Assembly (NCBI GenBank): GCA_027575805.1
Contig: JANBPU010000040.1
Location: 41,070 to 105,069 of the forward strand
DNA length: 64,000 nucleotides
Source: Mycoemilia scoparia
Taxonomy: Eukaryota; Kickxellomycota; Kickxellomycetes; Kickxellales; Kickxellaceae
Direction of reading: 5' to 3'
Below are positions 55,209 to 64,000 of this stretch, piece after piece. Each line of letters opens with the position of its first letter. Within the stretch, counting starts at the first letter, position 1. Position numbers and translations under genes: made by a program. The notes beneath the pieces were generated by a model. The model was not told the DNA's origin. It searched no databases and saw nothing but the letters and a program-made list of their open reading frames with translations.

Positions 55209-55494
55209 ACATACAAATGGCGAGTCAGTGAGTACTAGCATTAATGAATATCCAATGTTTTATCTATTGAACTTTGGTAGTATTGAGAGTCGTGAAATTT
55301 CTGAATGCATTAACTTACAGTAATTATTCAGGATGTGGTGGCATTACTTCTGAACAACAGGCCAAAGATGTGACGATAATTACTATCATGATAAAGTCCC
55401 ACTTTACGCTTTTTAGTAAATGAGCTCTAACAAATATCTCACTTTTTACTTGTTTGCAAAATAGTGTCATAAACGACTTACCTTGCGTATTTGG

Positions 55495-55625
55495 CAAGGT
55501 TTCACTAGTGATCAGACATAAAGTGGACAAGAATGGATCCTCAGATTTTGACTCGATCATCCACCATTTTATTTGCAACTCCTGGGACACATTTTCATCT
55601 AAAGCCTTGTAAATTCTAAACACAT
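55495..55625 (-). repeat. dispersed repeat family B, inverted copy
   Basis: Minus-strand frame R-I-Y-K-A-L-D-E-N-V-S-Q-E-L matches the family consensus V-Y-K-A-L-D-K-M-x-x-Q-E-L. The right part ends I-T-S-E-T-L-P, as in copies near 449 and 5669. The frame is open across the repeat in this copy. Confidence 0.55.
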
Positions 55626-56153
55626 TGATACAAGTATTGAATCTAATTGAAATAAATAGATCTATTATTATTTCACAACTTGGGCTTTAGAGCTTTCATT
55701 ATGCTAGTATTTGATCACGATCCCTTTTGTTTAATAACAATTTTATGGCTATGTCAAGATGAAATTATATCACACAGTTTCAGAAATTTGAAGAAAAAAC
55801 ACTAATAAAAATTTTTAAATAAACTGAGGATGATTTTTGTATTCATCTTGAGCAGATTTCATCTTATCGCCGACCGAATATCTAAAGATACCATCTAAAT
55901 TTTAGTTTACCAATTTAAAACTAAATCTCACCCACCACCAACAACCGTTAAACAATGTAGATATATATATATTTGAACATGTCATAAATTACTAAAGACA
56001 ATATGTGTAAAGAGTGTAATAAGGTGGTCATAAGAAGCACAAGATACCAATGGTAGGAAAAAGACAGAAAAGATAAAAGAAGAGAAGATGTAATAGAAAT
56101 GGCCTAGCAAATACAAGAACAGTTGTAGTAAATATACCAATGGTACCAGTGCG

Positions 56154-57467
56154 CTATGCAGCAGTGAGATTAACTTTTGTCTGATTGGAAGCCACAGCAC
56201 TATTATTATTAGTGTTACTGGCTGTGCCTGGAGCAGAAGAGGGACTCTTTGCTCTAAGACCAAATAGGTAACCTTTATATGTACTATCGTCGATTTTGTT
56301 GTCCAGATACTTTTCCCGAAGTTTAAAAAATGCGGATGCTGTTAGTAAACTGTCGCTTCCAGCTTGATGCTGAGTTCCAATCCTTTGACATTGCAGTTCA
56401 TCAGCAACATCTTGCAATCCACCCTTTAATGTCTTTAATCCTCGGATTATGAATTTGATGTCATATACGCAGGGAAAGAAGGTGTGCAAGAGTTCATAAA
56501 ACTTTTCTTCGTTTGGGGGAAGTGGTTCGCAGGTAAGCATTTTCAGCAAATATCCGAAATCATATCCACTACATTGTTATTTATATTTTTCGAGAAATTT
56601 CCTTAAGCTTTCTTCATTATTATAGATTATCGGCTATATTTTATGATACTCAGTTTATACTTTTAAAGTCTTACCTGTGGAAGGACAGCCACTTAATCTC
56701 AGGCATAAGAACTAATCCTGAATCGGTAAGAATTTCGCCAAAATCTTCCAAGTCTATGCCATATTTTTCATTCTTTGAAAAGTCTATGCCAGCCTTTTCA
56801 AGCAACTCTATTGAATCCCGGGCATACATGTCTTTACTATATGATTCAAATATTTTGCAATCAAATATGCATTGTTATAAATGACGTTATATATGTGTAT
56901 TGTCGGCATTGAGAAACAACAATCTTATACAGACTTACTCTAACCGAAACTTGAAATTAAATTGCCATGTACTTGGTACGCCATCTGATGGCAGGTTACC
57001 CTCAGCGTCAGATAAAGTTATGCCCAACTGAATGATCTTTAGCAAATCAACGTTACAACGCAAAAGCTGATAATGATAGTCCGATGTTGAAGAAAAGTTC
57101 CCAATTGGCCGAGCCACAACACCAGGAAACTCTGTATCCTAATAAATGCATAATAATTAGGGATATATTAGTAAGTTTATATGCGTAGTTGTTTCACACT
57201 TCAAATATATATATATATATATATATATATTCTGCTATCATGAATCATAGCTTATTTTCCTCCAATAGACTTTTTAATTATAAAATGCAATGCATGCTTG
57301 TAGCTTTCAAGGTTAAATTCGTAAGCTAATTCATTCAATATGTACAAAATTTAGCTTACCATAGAAATGTAGGGGTATTTAGGTAGAAGATTCCGGATGT
57401 TTTCAAATTCTTCCTCCAAGTTTTTTGCCCATACTTCGCGTATGAGCTGGTTCGACGTATTGACCAT
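56154..57467 (-). CDS. POP2: CCR4-NOT deadenylase CAF1/POP2 (CNOT7/8-like)
   Basis: 294 aa from four exons: 57467-57360, 57138-56939, 56836-56675 and 56568-56154. All introns are GT-AG. The DEDD nuclease motifs are complete: D37-T-E39 (I-S-M-D-T-E-F-P-G), D160 in F-H-S-G-Y-D-F-G-Y, and H224 with D229 in H-Q-A-G-S-D-S-L-L-T. Length and spacing match human CNOT7 (285 aa), with a short Ser/Ala/Asn-rich C-terminal extension. The enzyme shortens poly(A) tails of mRNA in the cytoplasm as part of CCR4-NOT. The exon joins rebuild the conserved W-L-S-F-H-S-G-Y across intron 3, which confirms that junction. Confidence is very high. Confidence 0.96.
57204..57230. repeat. (TA)n microsatellite in CAF1 intron 1
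   Basis: About 27 bp of alternating AT inside the first intron of the deadenylase gene (intron spans 57139-57359). Confidence 0.9.
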
Positions 57468-59184
57468 CGTGGCTGTCGTCAGATATGAATGTAAGCTAGG
57501 TTATTTTTGGGCTTTTAGGTTTGAATTGGGTCAAGAAGGAATGAATGTGTGTAGGATGAAAAAATGTAATTCAAGGATTGGAATGTGTGTGTAAAAAGCC
57601 AATAAGCCTTGATTCAGGTAAAATTGCTACTTAATTCAAGAGTTAATGTTGCCAATAGAAAGGTAAGTAGTAAAGAATTAAAGAAAGGAGCTTTTGAGAA
57701 GCAAGGAAAAGATGTGCGAGACCAAAGTCTGTTGGATTCAATAAGCTCGTGTGGTTATTTATGAGTGAAGCTATTGACATTAGTACCTACCAGTGTAATG
57801 TGTGGCCACTTGCTTTTATGAAAAGAAGCTGTGGGAAAGAATATAGTAGTGCTAGAGAGAGTACAAAAGGTTTTGGCACATAAGTTCCCATTTTCGGCTC
57901 TATTGCGTACCCGGCAAAGACCATCCGAACACCCAATACGTCTTTTGTCAACGATCTCAATCTAATCTGCCCAGTTACGGCTACATTAAATTCATGCTTT
58001 TGTGGGTTTTGACCAAGTCAATGATGATGATGAAACAGATCTCTTGATCAGTAGATCTATTCTCTGATTATTAATCTTGGACTGGAACACCAAGATCGTT
58101 GGCCATTCTTGGGCATTGTTACTATTCATTTGGCCCTAATCCTTTTAATAACAAAGTCACTTTATGTATAGCAAAATACCATTGTTGGATCCTAGCTTCG
58201 AATTATTGCTACATTGGCAAGTAGCAAGTGTTAGTGGCCAGCCAAAATGCTTTAGGAGACTGCTCATGCCTGATCAAACAGTAATCATAATCCAACTTTT
58301 TGCAGCCTTCTACAAGGAACAATATATCTTGTATCCAATCTAAGAGATATTGATATTTTATACAAAACCAGGATCTTTTCTTTGACATGTTCTGGAAAAA
58401 GTGAAAAAGGGTATCACTTTTGAAAACCTGTAAAGATAAGATGCTTATGATTCAATAAACTGGTGTCCATTTTAGCCCAACTGGAAGCACAATTCAGTTT
58501 CTCTGTCTTTCCAAAGGATTGAGGCTCGTCCGAGGAGCTTTAGCTAACAAGAGTGGAGGTAAATGATTAATTCAAGAGTCTGCGGAAATTGTGGGCAGTA
58601 AAGGTGCTGCCACTGTGATTAATAATTGTGACTTGCATGTGACTACATAAGGACAAGAACAAAAGAGCCAAGAAATGGGCATACCTTATTGTTATTGACT
58701 TGTGAGTATTGCCTGCATATCCTTCTTGTCATAAAGGGATCAAGAGCTACAGTGATACAAGCATATCTTGGCTAAAAGAAATTTCTTTGTTTCTGACAGC
58801 AATTGCGTTGTACAGAAGTAGTGTTTATCTGTGTTTTATGCATTGGGCAGTACAAAAGGAAAGGCCAAGCACCTTCTAATCACTCAACCTACTTGCTGGT
58901 GATCAATGGTCATAAGGCCTGAAAAATCTCTGGGTGTGTACACCCTCTAATACAACAGATATGACATTTTTTTGATTCGGCAAGCCACTTTCTTTCTTTC
59001 TCACCTACTTTCTATTCCTCAATTTTATACTTATTCGCTTTTTAACACTTTAAAACCCTTGCATCTTTTTTCAATTCTGCATACTCCAGGTTATATTTAA
59101 CTCGAAGCCTTTATCATCACTCCATATTTTTATACAGTGTCCCTTTTTAGTACAAACAAAGAATCTGGTTAAAATAGCATAGTC
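57468..59184. other. divergent promoter region, CAF1 and patatin lipase
   Basis: 1.7 kb between divergent starts. The last 250 bp before 59185 are pyrimidine-rich, like the leaders of the receptor genes. No open frame of note. Confidence 0.5.
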
Positions 59185-61773
59185 ATGACAATCGGTGCTG
59201 AAATGGATAGTAGAGACAGTAAAGCAGCTAGACACAATAGATCAGAAAAGCTGCAGGAGCAGCAAAAGCTTACCTTTGAGCAAATAGTCGCTAACACAGA
59301 GTTCTTTAAGGAACTACAAAAATGGCCATTGTCTTCCCTGCCTCCCGACGTATACCAGTCGCCAGAACAGCTTAGGAAAGGTTGGCTGACTCGTATCTTC
59401 TCTACTATATTGTTTCTGAAAGATCATCCAACGCCGAGTTGGTGGCACAAATTCTTGGATGACGAGAAGGATTTATTTGCAGATGGTGATGAAAAAAGAA
59501 AGCCAGTAATCGATGAGAACAATGATAACGATGGGAGCCAAGAGGCAGATACTGAAAGCATTGAGGATAGTGGGTACATGTCTCAAGGCGATGATGATAT
59601 TCTCATAAACGAAAAAGAAGAGCTAGTAGATCCAAGCCGAGAGGCTAACATAGATTTAAACGATGGCAATTCCACCAACAATGGTAAAGTAACAGCTACC
59701 AGAAGACCTGAGAGCAGTAGATCTCCAGACTTGGACAAAATAAACGATTTGATTTCTTCCAGTGTATCAAGGTCATCATCATTTCCACTGACAGATCATT
59801 CCAAAAGTACTCGCACCAGCTCTGCTGTCTCCATTAAAGAACTAGATAAGGATAGATGCAGTAGTGCCGATATTCCACCATGGGAAATATACATGAAAGA
59901 GGTTAACAAAGTTTTGATGATGAGAAAATCTAAAAATAGACAGCTAGAGCCAGAAAGATTAACTCGAAATGGCACCAGCGACGTTTGGCACTCGCCATTA
60001 CCTGAACCCTCGTCATTTTACAAACGATTGAGAGAAACTTTAGTTGACCCGCTTTCATTTGGGGAAGTCCGATCGGGCACGATTATCAGGATATTCTTGC
60101 GCTATTGTCTGATAGTGTTTACTTGTACCTTAGTGTTTCTCGAGCTTATATTGTATGGTCTAGTAAGACTGTGTATACATTTGTATGAGACTTTGTGGGT
60201 AATACACAGTGGTACCGAAACACAGATATTGATGGGCGAGTTGGAAAAGGCGTCTGATTATGATTCATGGGCCAGCGCGGCTAAGAGCCTGGATATTCAC
60301 TTGGGAATGGATAAATGGAAAAGTTATCCATATTCGTGCTATTATGATGCTGATGCAATTGAAGAGATGACTGAGTATCTAATCAAGCTCCGCGGGCAAC
60401 TCAAGGATCAATTGGCAAGCGGATCAACCCAAAATGACGACAAAAGCGGTAGTTCGAAAACATCAGAGGATAAAACCTTAAAATTCCTGAATGAGTTAAT
60501 GCAAGAACTACTGAATGAAGCTGTTCATCATAACGTAGGTGGATGCGATAATCATCAAATGTGGTCTCAAACATTCCTTGGAACTAAACCCCAAATATAT
60601 GGCTTTGTTGAACAAGTCACCAAGTCACTTTATGATATATCCGATTCTACCCTTATCACACCATCAGATAAGCATAAATTCTTTAAAGCTGCCCGAAAAC
60701 TCCACGGCAGAACTGCACTGTGCTTGTCTGGTGGCATTTCTCGTGCCTACTATCATGTTGGCGTGTTGAAAGCTCTGCTAGAAGATGGCCCTCTTCCATC
60801 AATCCTAACAGGATCATCTGGTGGTTCAGTATTGGCGGCCATGGCTTGTGTATATAAAGATGACGAGCTCAAGGCACTGTTAGATTCCCCTGACATCCAA
60901 TCTTTCGTTTGGTTAGCTGATAAAAAGTATGCCTCGAATCTCAACAGACTATTACAAACCAGTTCTTATTATCACCCGGTGGATTTTATACGCAATATCT
61001 ACGTGTTTTGTCGAGGAAACACTACTTTCAAGGAGGCATACCAACGAACCGGAAAAATTCTAAACGTTGGATTGTTGCCATACAGCACTCCATTTGTCAA
61101 ACCAAAAACTCTCAACTACCTCAATTGTCCCGATGTCCTTATCTGGTCTGCTGTGTTGGCAAGCTGCAGCGCCCCAATGGTACTTCCACCTACTGTATTG
61201 ATGCAGAAACTCAAAAATGGGCAAATAGTTGCATACACAAAATGTGGAGGCGAATGGTGGGCTGATGGAACTCTAGGAAATGATGTTCCAAAACAATCGA
61301 TTCAAAACGATTTCAATGTAAAATACACCATCATAAGTCAGGTTGGTCCCCATGTTGCTCCATTTTGGTTTGATTCTAAAGGCAGTCCAGGAGACCCCGT
61401 TGTGTCAGGATTGACCAAAAAGTCAAAGACGTATCGTGGTGGCTTCCTGCTATCATGTCTCGAAAAAATGCTAAAGATCGATATGCTCAAATGGTTTAAA
61501 TGGCTAGATCATTTGGACATCTTTCCTATGCTGTTTCAGCAAAGATGGTGCAAGGTTTGGTCTCAGACCATTCAGGGCACTGTCAACATTGTAGTCAAAC
61601 GTGGCTTCCCATGGGATGTATTCCCCGTTCCTTTGGATAAAGAGCGGCTTGAAATGTATAGAAATGAAGGGATGCGGCAAACCTGGCCCAAGCTGGATAT
61701 GATTAGGTGTAGAATTATGGTTGAGCATGCCATAAATGAGGGGATCGAAAGGGCCAAGATGCAAATGCAGTAG
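59185..61773 (+). CDS. patatin-domain triacylglycerol lipase / phospholipase (Tgl3/4/5-like)
   Basis: 862 aa, intronless. The N-terminal third is hydrophilic and acidic/Ser-rich (about 95-280). A hydrophobic region at about 302-341 probably embeds in the lipid droplet or ER membrane. A DUF3336-type region follows (about 350-500), ending in N-V-G-G-C-D and F-L-G-T-K. The patatin core starts with the oxyanion loop L-S-G-G-I-S-R-A-Y-Y-H (514-524); the nucleophile is Ser545 in G-S-S-G-G, and the dyad aspartate is Asp694 in A-D-G-T-L-G-N-D-V-P. Yeast relatives hydrolyse triacylglycerol and act as lysophospholipid acyltransferases. A-T-F/G at the oxyanion turn in yeast Tgl proteins is I-S-R here. 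Start chosen at the first ATG; an alternative Met lies at residue 7. Confidence 0.9.
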   Translation: MTIGAEMDSRDSKAARHNRSEKLQEQQKLTFEQIVANTEFFKELQKWPLSSLPPDVYQSPEQLRKGWLTRIFSTILFLKDHPTPSWWHKFLDDEKDLFADGDEKRKPVIDENNDNDGSQEADTESIEDSGYMSQGDDDILINEKEELVDPSREANIDLNDGNSTNNGKVTATRRPESSRSPDLDKINDLISSSVSRSSSFPLTDHSKSTRTSSAVSIKELDKDRCSSADIPPWEIYMKEVNKVLMMRKSKNRQLEPERLTRNGTSDVWHSPLPEPSSFYKRLRETLVDPLSFGEVRSGTIIRIFLRYCLIVFTCTLVFLELILYGLVRLCIHLYETLWVIHSGTETQILMGELEKASDYDSWASAAKSLDIHLGMDKWKSYPYSCYYDADAIEEMTEYLIKLRGQLKDQLASGSTQNDDKSGSSKTSEDKTLKFLNELMQELLNEAVHHNVGGCDNHQMWSQTFLGTKPQIYGFVEQVTKSLYDISDSTLITPSDKHKFFKAARKLHGRTALCLSGGISRAYYHVGVLKALLEDGPLPSILTGSSGGSVLAAMACVYKDDELKALLDSPDIQSFVWLADKKYASNLNRLLQTSSYYHPVDFIRNIYVFCRGNTTFKEAYQRTGKILNVGLLPYSTPFVKPKTLNYLNCPDVLIWSAVLASCSAPMVLPPTVLMQKLKNGQIVAYTKCGGEWWADGTLGNDVPKQSIQNDFNVKYTIISQVGPHVAPFWFDSKGSPGDPVVSGLTKKSKTYRGGFLLSCLEKMLKIDMLKWFKWLDHLDIFPMLFQQRWCKVWSQTIQGTVNIVVKRGFPWDVFPVPLDKERLEMYRNEGMRQTWPKLDMIRCRIMVEHAINEGIERAKMQMQ

Positions 61774-62673
61774 CAACAAACATGCTTTGGAGGCTAGAAT
61801 TTCTCTTGTAATCAGTATTTATTCTTTGAAATGTATTGTTATTTATGCTTAATAGTAGCACCTCTTGAAATGCACCATACTTTTTAACATTTTATTTTAT
61901 GATGTTTATAAGTCGCCAAATTTGGGCTGTAACTGGATAAACATTATGGAATGAAAACTAATCGTGTGTACTAGGCTTTTTGAACACAACTAATGGCATT
62001 AGAGGTCTACTAATTTTCAAGTAAGCCTGTATCCTTTTTAAGAGGTGAAAGGTCCACTTTTAGGTTCAAGGAAGGTCCTTGGCTATCAGTTCATTCAGAA
62101 AGAGTGATAAGCCATCATGACCAATCATCTTGGCCTTTGATGTCAAAAAAACTAGAGCCATCGGAGGCTAGAATCGATCATGGATTCAGGACCCGTTTGC
62201 TGTGTGCCATAGCTTAAGGAACCGCGACTTGAATAAATGCAATTGGTCAAAAAAATTCCCTGGCGTCAAGTGTTCTGGCCCTTCACTTTTAACTTTCTAA
62301 ATTAACAAAGGGAGTTATATACTCATATCCTTACAATAAGTCATAGCAAGAGTTGAGGTTCAAGCTCCAACTCCTTTCCTTCATTATACGTGTCTTTCCA
62401 TACTACTGCCACCTTTTTCCTAGCTTTTACTTCTCTCACAAAATTTGACTTATTTTCAACATTTATACTTCACCAGTAATTTTCATTGTTGAAATTTTAT
62501 TCGTGTTTAGTGCTTTACAAACTCCATATACAAAGTAGCTGAGAATTAGAAGCTGTAGTGGTTATATTTCTTGTTGCTAAGATCACGTATACCCCCATTT
62601 TTACTATAGCAGCTGCTTCTGTTCTGAAACAATCCAAGAAACACATTGATTCACAGATCAAGTACGCTGCATC
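61774..62673. other. intergenic between lipase and aquaglyceroporin genes
   Basis: 900 bp, no supported gene. The 200 bp before 62674 are pyrimidine-rich and probably form the aquaporin leader. A segment near 62160-62275 has loose similarity to family B (GATCATGGATTCAGGACCC) but is too diverged to call. Confidence 0.5.
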
Positions 62674-63762
62674 ATGCCTAACTTCAATGACCGTACCAAT
62701 GCAATCCTCCATGGGCCATACAATTCAAGGCATCGAAGGCATCCGAGACTCCGACACAATGTAAGAATTAACCAGAATGAAATATTCGTATTCCCAAACC
62801 AGCCAAAGATTAGTGTTGAGGCCGACGGAGAGGTCAAAATATCTGAGCATGAGACAGTTCACCTAGAGCTTGAGCGAATGCACACAAAGTCTATTATCGA
62901 AAATTACGATGATCCCCAGTTATACGGGATCTCGCCAACCAAGGATTTCCAAACATATCTGGCTCACGTCACAGCATCCCGCAACATGCCTTTATACAAA
63001 ATCCGTAGCTACCTAGCCGAATATATTGCTGAGTTTTTTGGTACAATGCTGCTGGTTATTTTTGGCAACGGTGTGGTAGCAACTACGCTGTTTAACCCGC
63101 GAGTAGCTGGGTCCGAGTACATATTAACATCGTTTGGGTGGGGTTTAGGGCTGGCATTTGCACTATACGTAACTATGGGCGTATCTGGAGGACACTTGAA
63201 TCCAGCAATATCATTTGCTCTGGCATTATTTGGAAAATTTCCGTATAGCAAGTTTGTTGGCTACTGTTTAGCTCAAATCTTGGGTGCGCTTGTTGGAGCA
63301 GCAGTTGTATTTGGGCTTTATCATGGCCAAATAAGCGCATTTGATGGAGGCAATAGACAAACCCTTGGCCCACAAGGAACTGGGGCTTTATTTTTTTCCC
63401 TGCCGGATCCAAACAACTCGCGTGCCCAGTCAGTTTTTTCGGAAATCCTCAACACTGTTCTACTGATGGGTATTATTCTGGCAATTAATGATCCTCGTAT
63501 GACTCCAGCTGAAGGGTATAAACCAATAGCTATCGGCCTGTTGCTTGTATCTATCGGTCTTAGTACGGGGTACGTCAGCGGGTATGCCATTAACCCGGCT
63601 CGTGATTTCGGACCAAGAGCTTTTGCAGCAATGGTCGGCTACGGTAAAGACCCATTTACAATTTATGACCATTATTTTGTTATCCCTATGTTTTGTCCTT
63701 TTCCTGGTGCTGTCATTGGAATTTTGCTCTATGAGCTTTTCATTATTCCCAAAGATGAATAG
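62674..63762 (+). CDS. aquaglyceroporin (MIP family, Fps1/GlpF-like)
   Basis: 362 aa, intronless. A soluble N-terminal extension of about 105 residues precedes the first helix (Y-L-A-E-Y-I-A-E-F-F-G-T-M-L-L-V). The first half-helix motif is G-G-H-L-N-P-A-I-S (NPA at 176-178). The second is G-Y-A-I-N-P-A-R-D-F-G-P-R (307-315), where Asp after NPAR is the signature of glycerol-conducting channels. Six helices with the two NPA half-helices make a complete channel. The extended loop C (about 220-255) and a following A-I-N-D-P-R segment also fit the GlpF branch. Likely transports glycerol or other small solutes across the plasma membrane for osmotic balance. Confidence 0.94.
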   Translation: MPNFNDRTNAILHGPYNSRHRRHPRLRHNVRINQNEIFVFPNQPKISVEADGEVKISEHETVHLELERMHTKSIIENYDDPQLYGISPTKDFQTYLAHVTASRNMPLYKIRSYLAEYIAEFFGTMLLVIFGNGVVATTLFNPRVAGSEYILTSFGWGLGLAFALYVTMGVSGGHLNPAISFALALFGKFPYSKFVGYCLAQILGALVGAAVVFGLYHGQISAFDGGNRQTLGPQGTGALFFSLPDPNNSRAQSVFSEILNTVLLMGIILAINDPRMTPAEGYKPIAIGLLLVSIGLSTGYVSGYAINPARDFGPRAFAAMVGYGKDPFTIYDHYFVIPMFCPFPGAVIGILLYELFIIPKDE

Positions 63763-64000
63763 TTATTGATAGTATTGCAAAGTAGCATGTAGATAATTAT
63801 ACACGCTTTATTTGAATACCCTCCCTTTTTTACAATAGATTCTAGGCATTTTAAATAGCATCGAATTTAATTTTTAAAATAATGTCTTAATGGATCAACA
63901 AAGACATACAACAAATAATTATGTACAATCACCTCCCATAAGTTTTGAGAATTTTTTTTTGAATTTCTAAATTTTTTAAAAATCTTCATTTTACATTTTT
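63763..64000. other. right end, 3' flank of the aquaglyceroporin gene
   Basis: AT-rich 3' flank with an oligo-T run near 63951-63959 and no gene. Confidence 0.6.

Larger units (their letters stand above)
54681..56153. other. convergent intergenic region with repeats
   Basis: 1.5 kb between the MPP-alpha and CAF1 stops. It holds an A-type MITE (55089-55208) and a B-family copy (about 55495-55625, minus orientation). The B copy ends beside a strong minus-strand donor-like CGCAAG|GTAAGTCG near 55480. No gene is claimed. Confidence 0.5.

Noticed and set aside
1..64000. CRISPR array, bacterial operon or phage island
   Set aside because: No regularly spaced direct repeats; genes carry spliceosomal introns and eukaryotic domains, so a prokaryotic interpretation does not fit.

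Overview
The window looks like nuclear DNA of an early-diverging (zygomycete-type) fungus. It is AT-rich, genes lie on both strands, short spliceosomal introns carry GTAAGT-type donors, and AATAAA signals follow several stops. Fungal or general eukaryotic housekeeping proteins are present: mitochondrial processing peptidase alpha, CAF1/POP2 deadenylase, a Rogdi/RAV2-type protein, a Tgl3/4/5-like patatin lipase, a Dal5-type anion:cation symporter and an aquaglyceroporin. Early-diverging rather than ascomycete/basidiomycete is an inference from the unusual receptor family and protein style; I cannot place the species.

Layout. 1-8.9 kb: gene-poor and repeat-rich, with one probable small secreted protein. 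8.9-20.1 kb: three paralogous intronless seven-transmembrane receptor genes (+,-,-) with a decayed tRNA-Lys between them. 21.9-22.5 kb: a secreted SOD-like protein that keeps copper ligands but has lost zinc ligands. 22.5-29.1 kb: no convincing gene. 29.1-30.9 kb: fourth receptor. 31.8-44.1 kb: an intron-rich block entirely on the minus strand. It holds six tiny single-pass membrane protein genes, an orphan 272-aa protein, a Rogdi/RAV2 homologue in nine exons and a membrane-anchored short-chain dehydrogenase in eight exons. 46.8-48.7 kb: fifth receptor. 50.5-63.8 kb: symporter, MPP-alpha, CAF1 (minus strand, four exons), patatin lipase and aquaglyceroporin.

Two things stand out. First, five members of one 7TM receptor family sit within 40 kb. 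They share an R-P-S-F-R-L signature after TM1, a W-Y-E-[LV] motif before TM4, and a long low-complexity third loop. Second, an array of six small type-III-like membrane proteins lies between receptors 4 and 5. All six have one phase-1 intron placed inside or at the edge of the transmembrane segment, and they fall into three sequence-related pairs with short shared cytoplasmic motifs. A receptor/adaptor relationship is attractive but is only inferred from proximity.

At least three families of short dispersed repeats occur: A, a TA-flanked hairpin MITE of 106-124 bp; B, about 130 bp and retaining a recognisable reading frame between copies; and C, about 130 bp. I saw no CRISPR array, rRNA or phage-like element.
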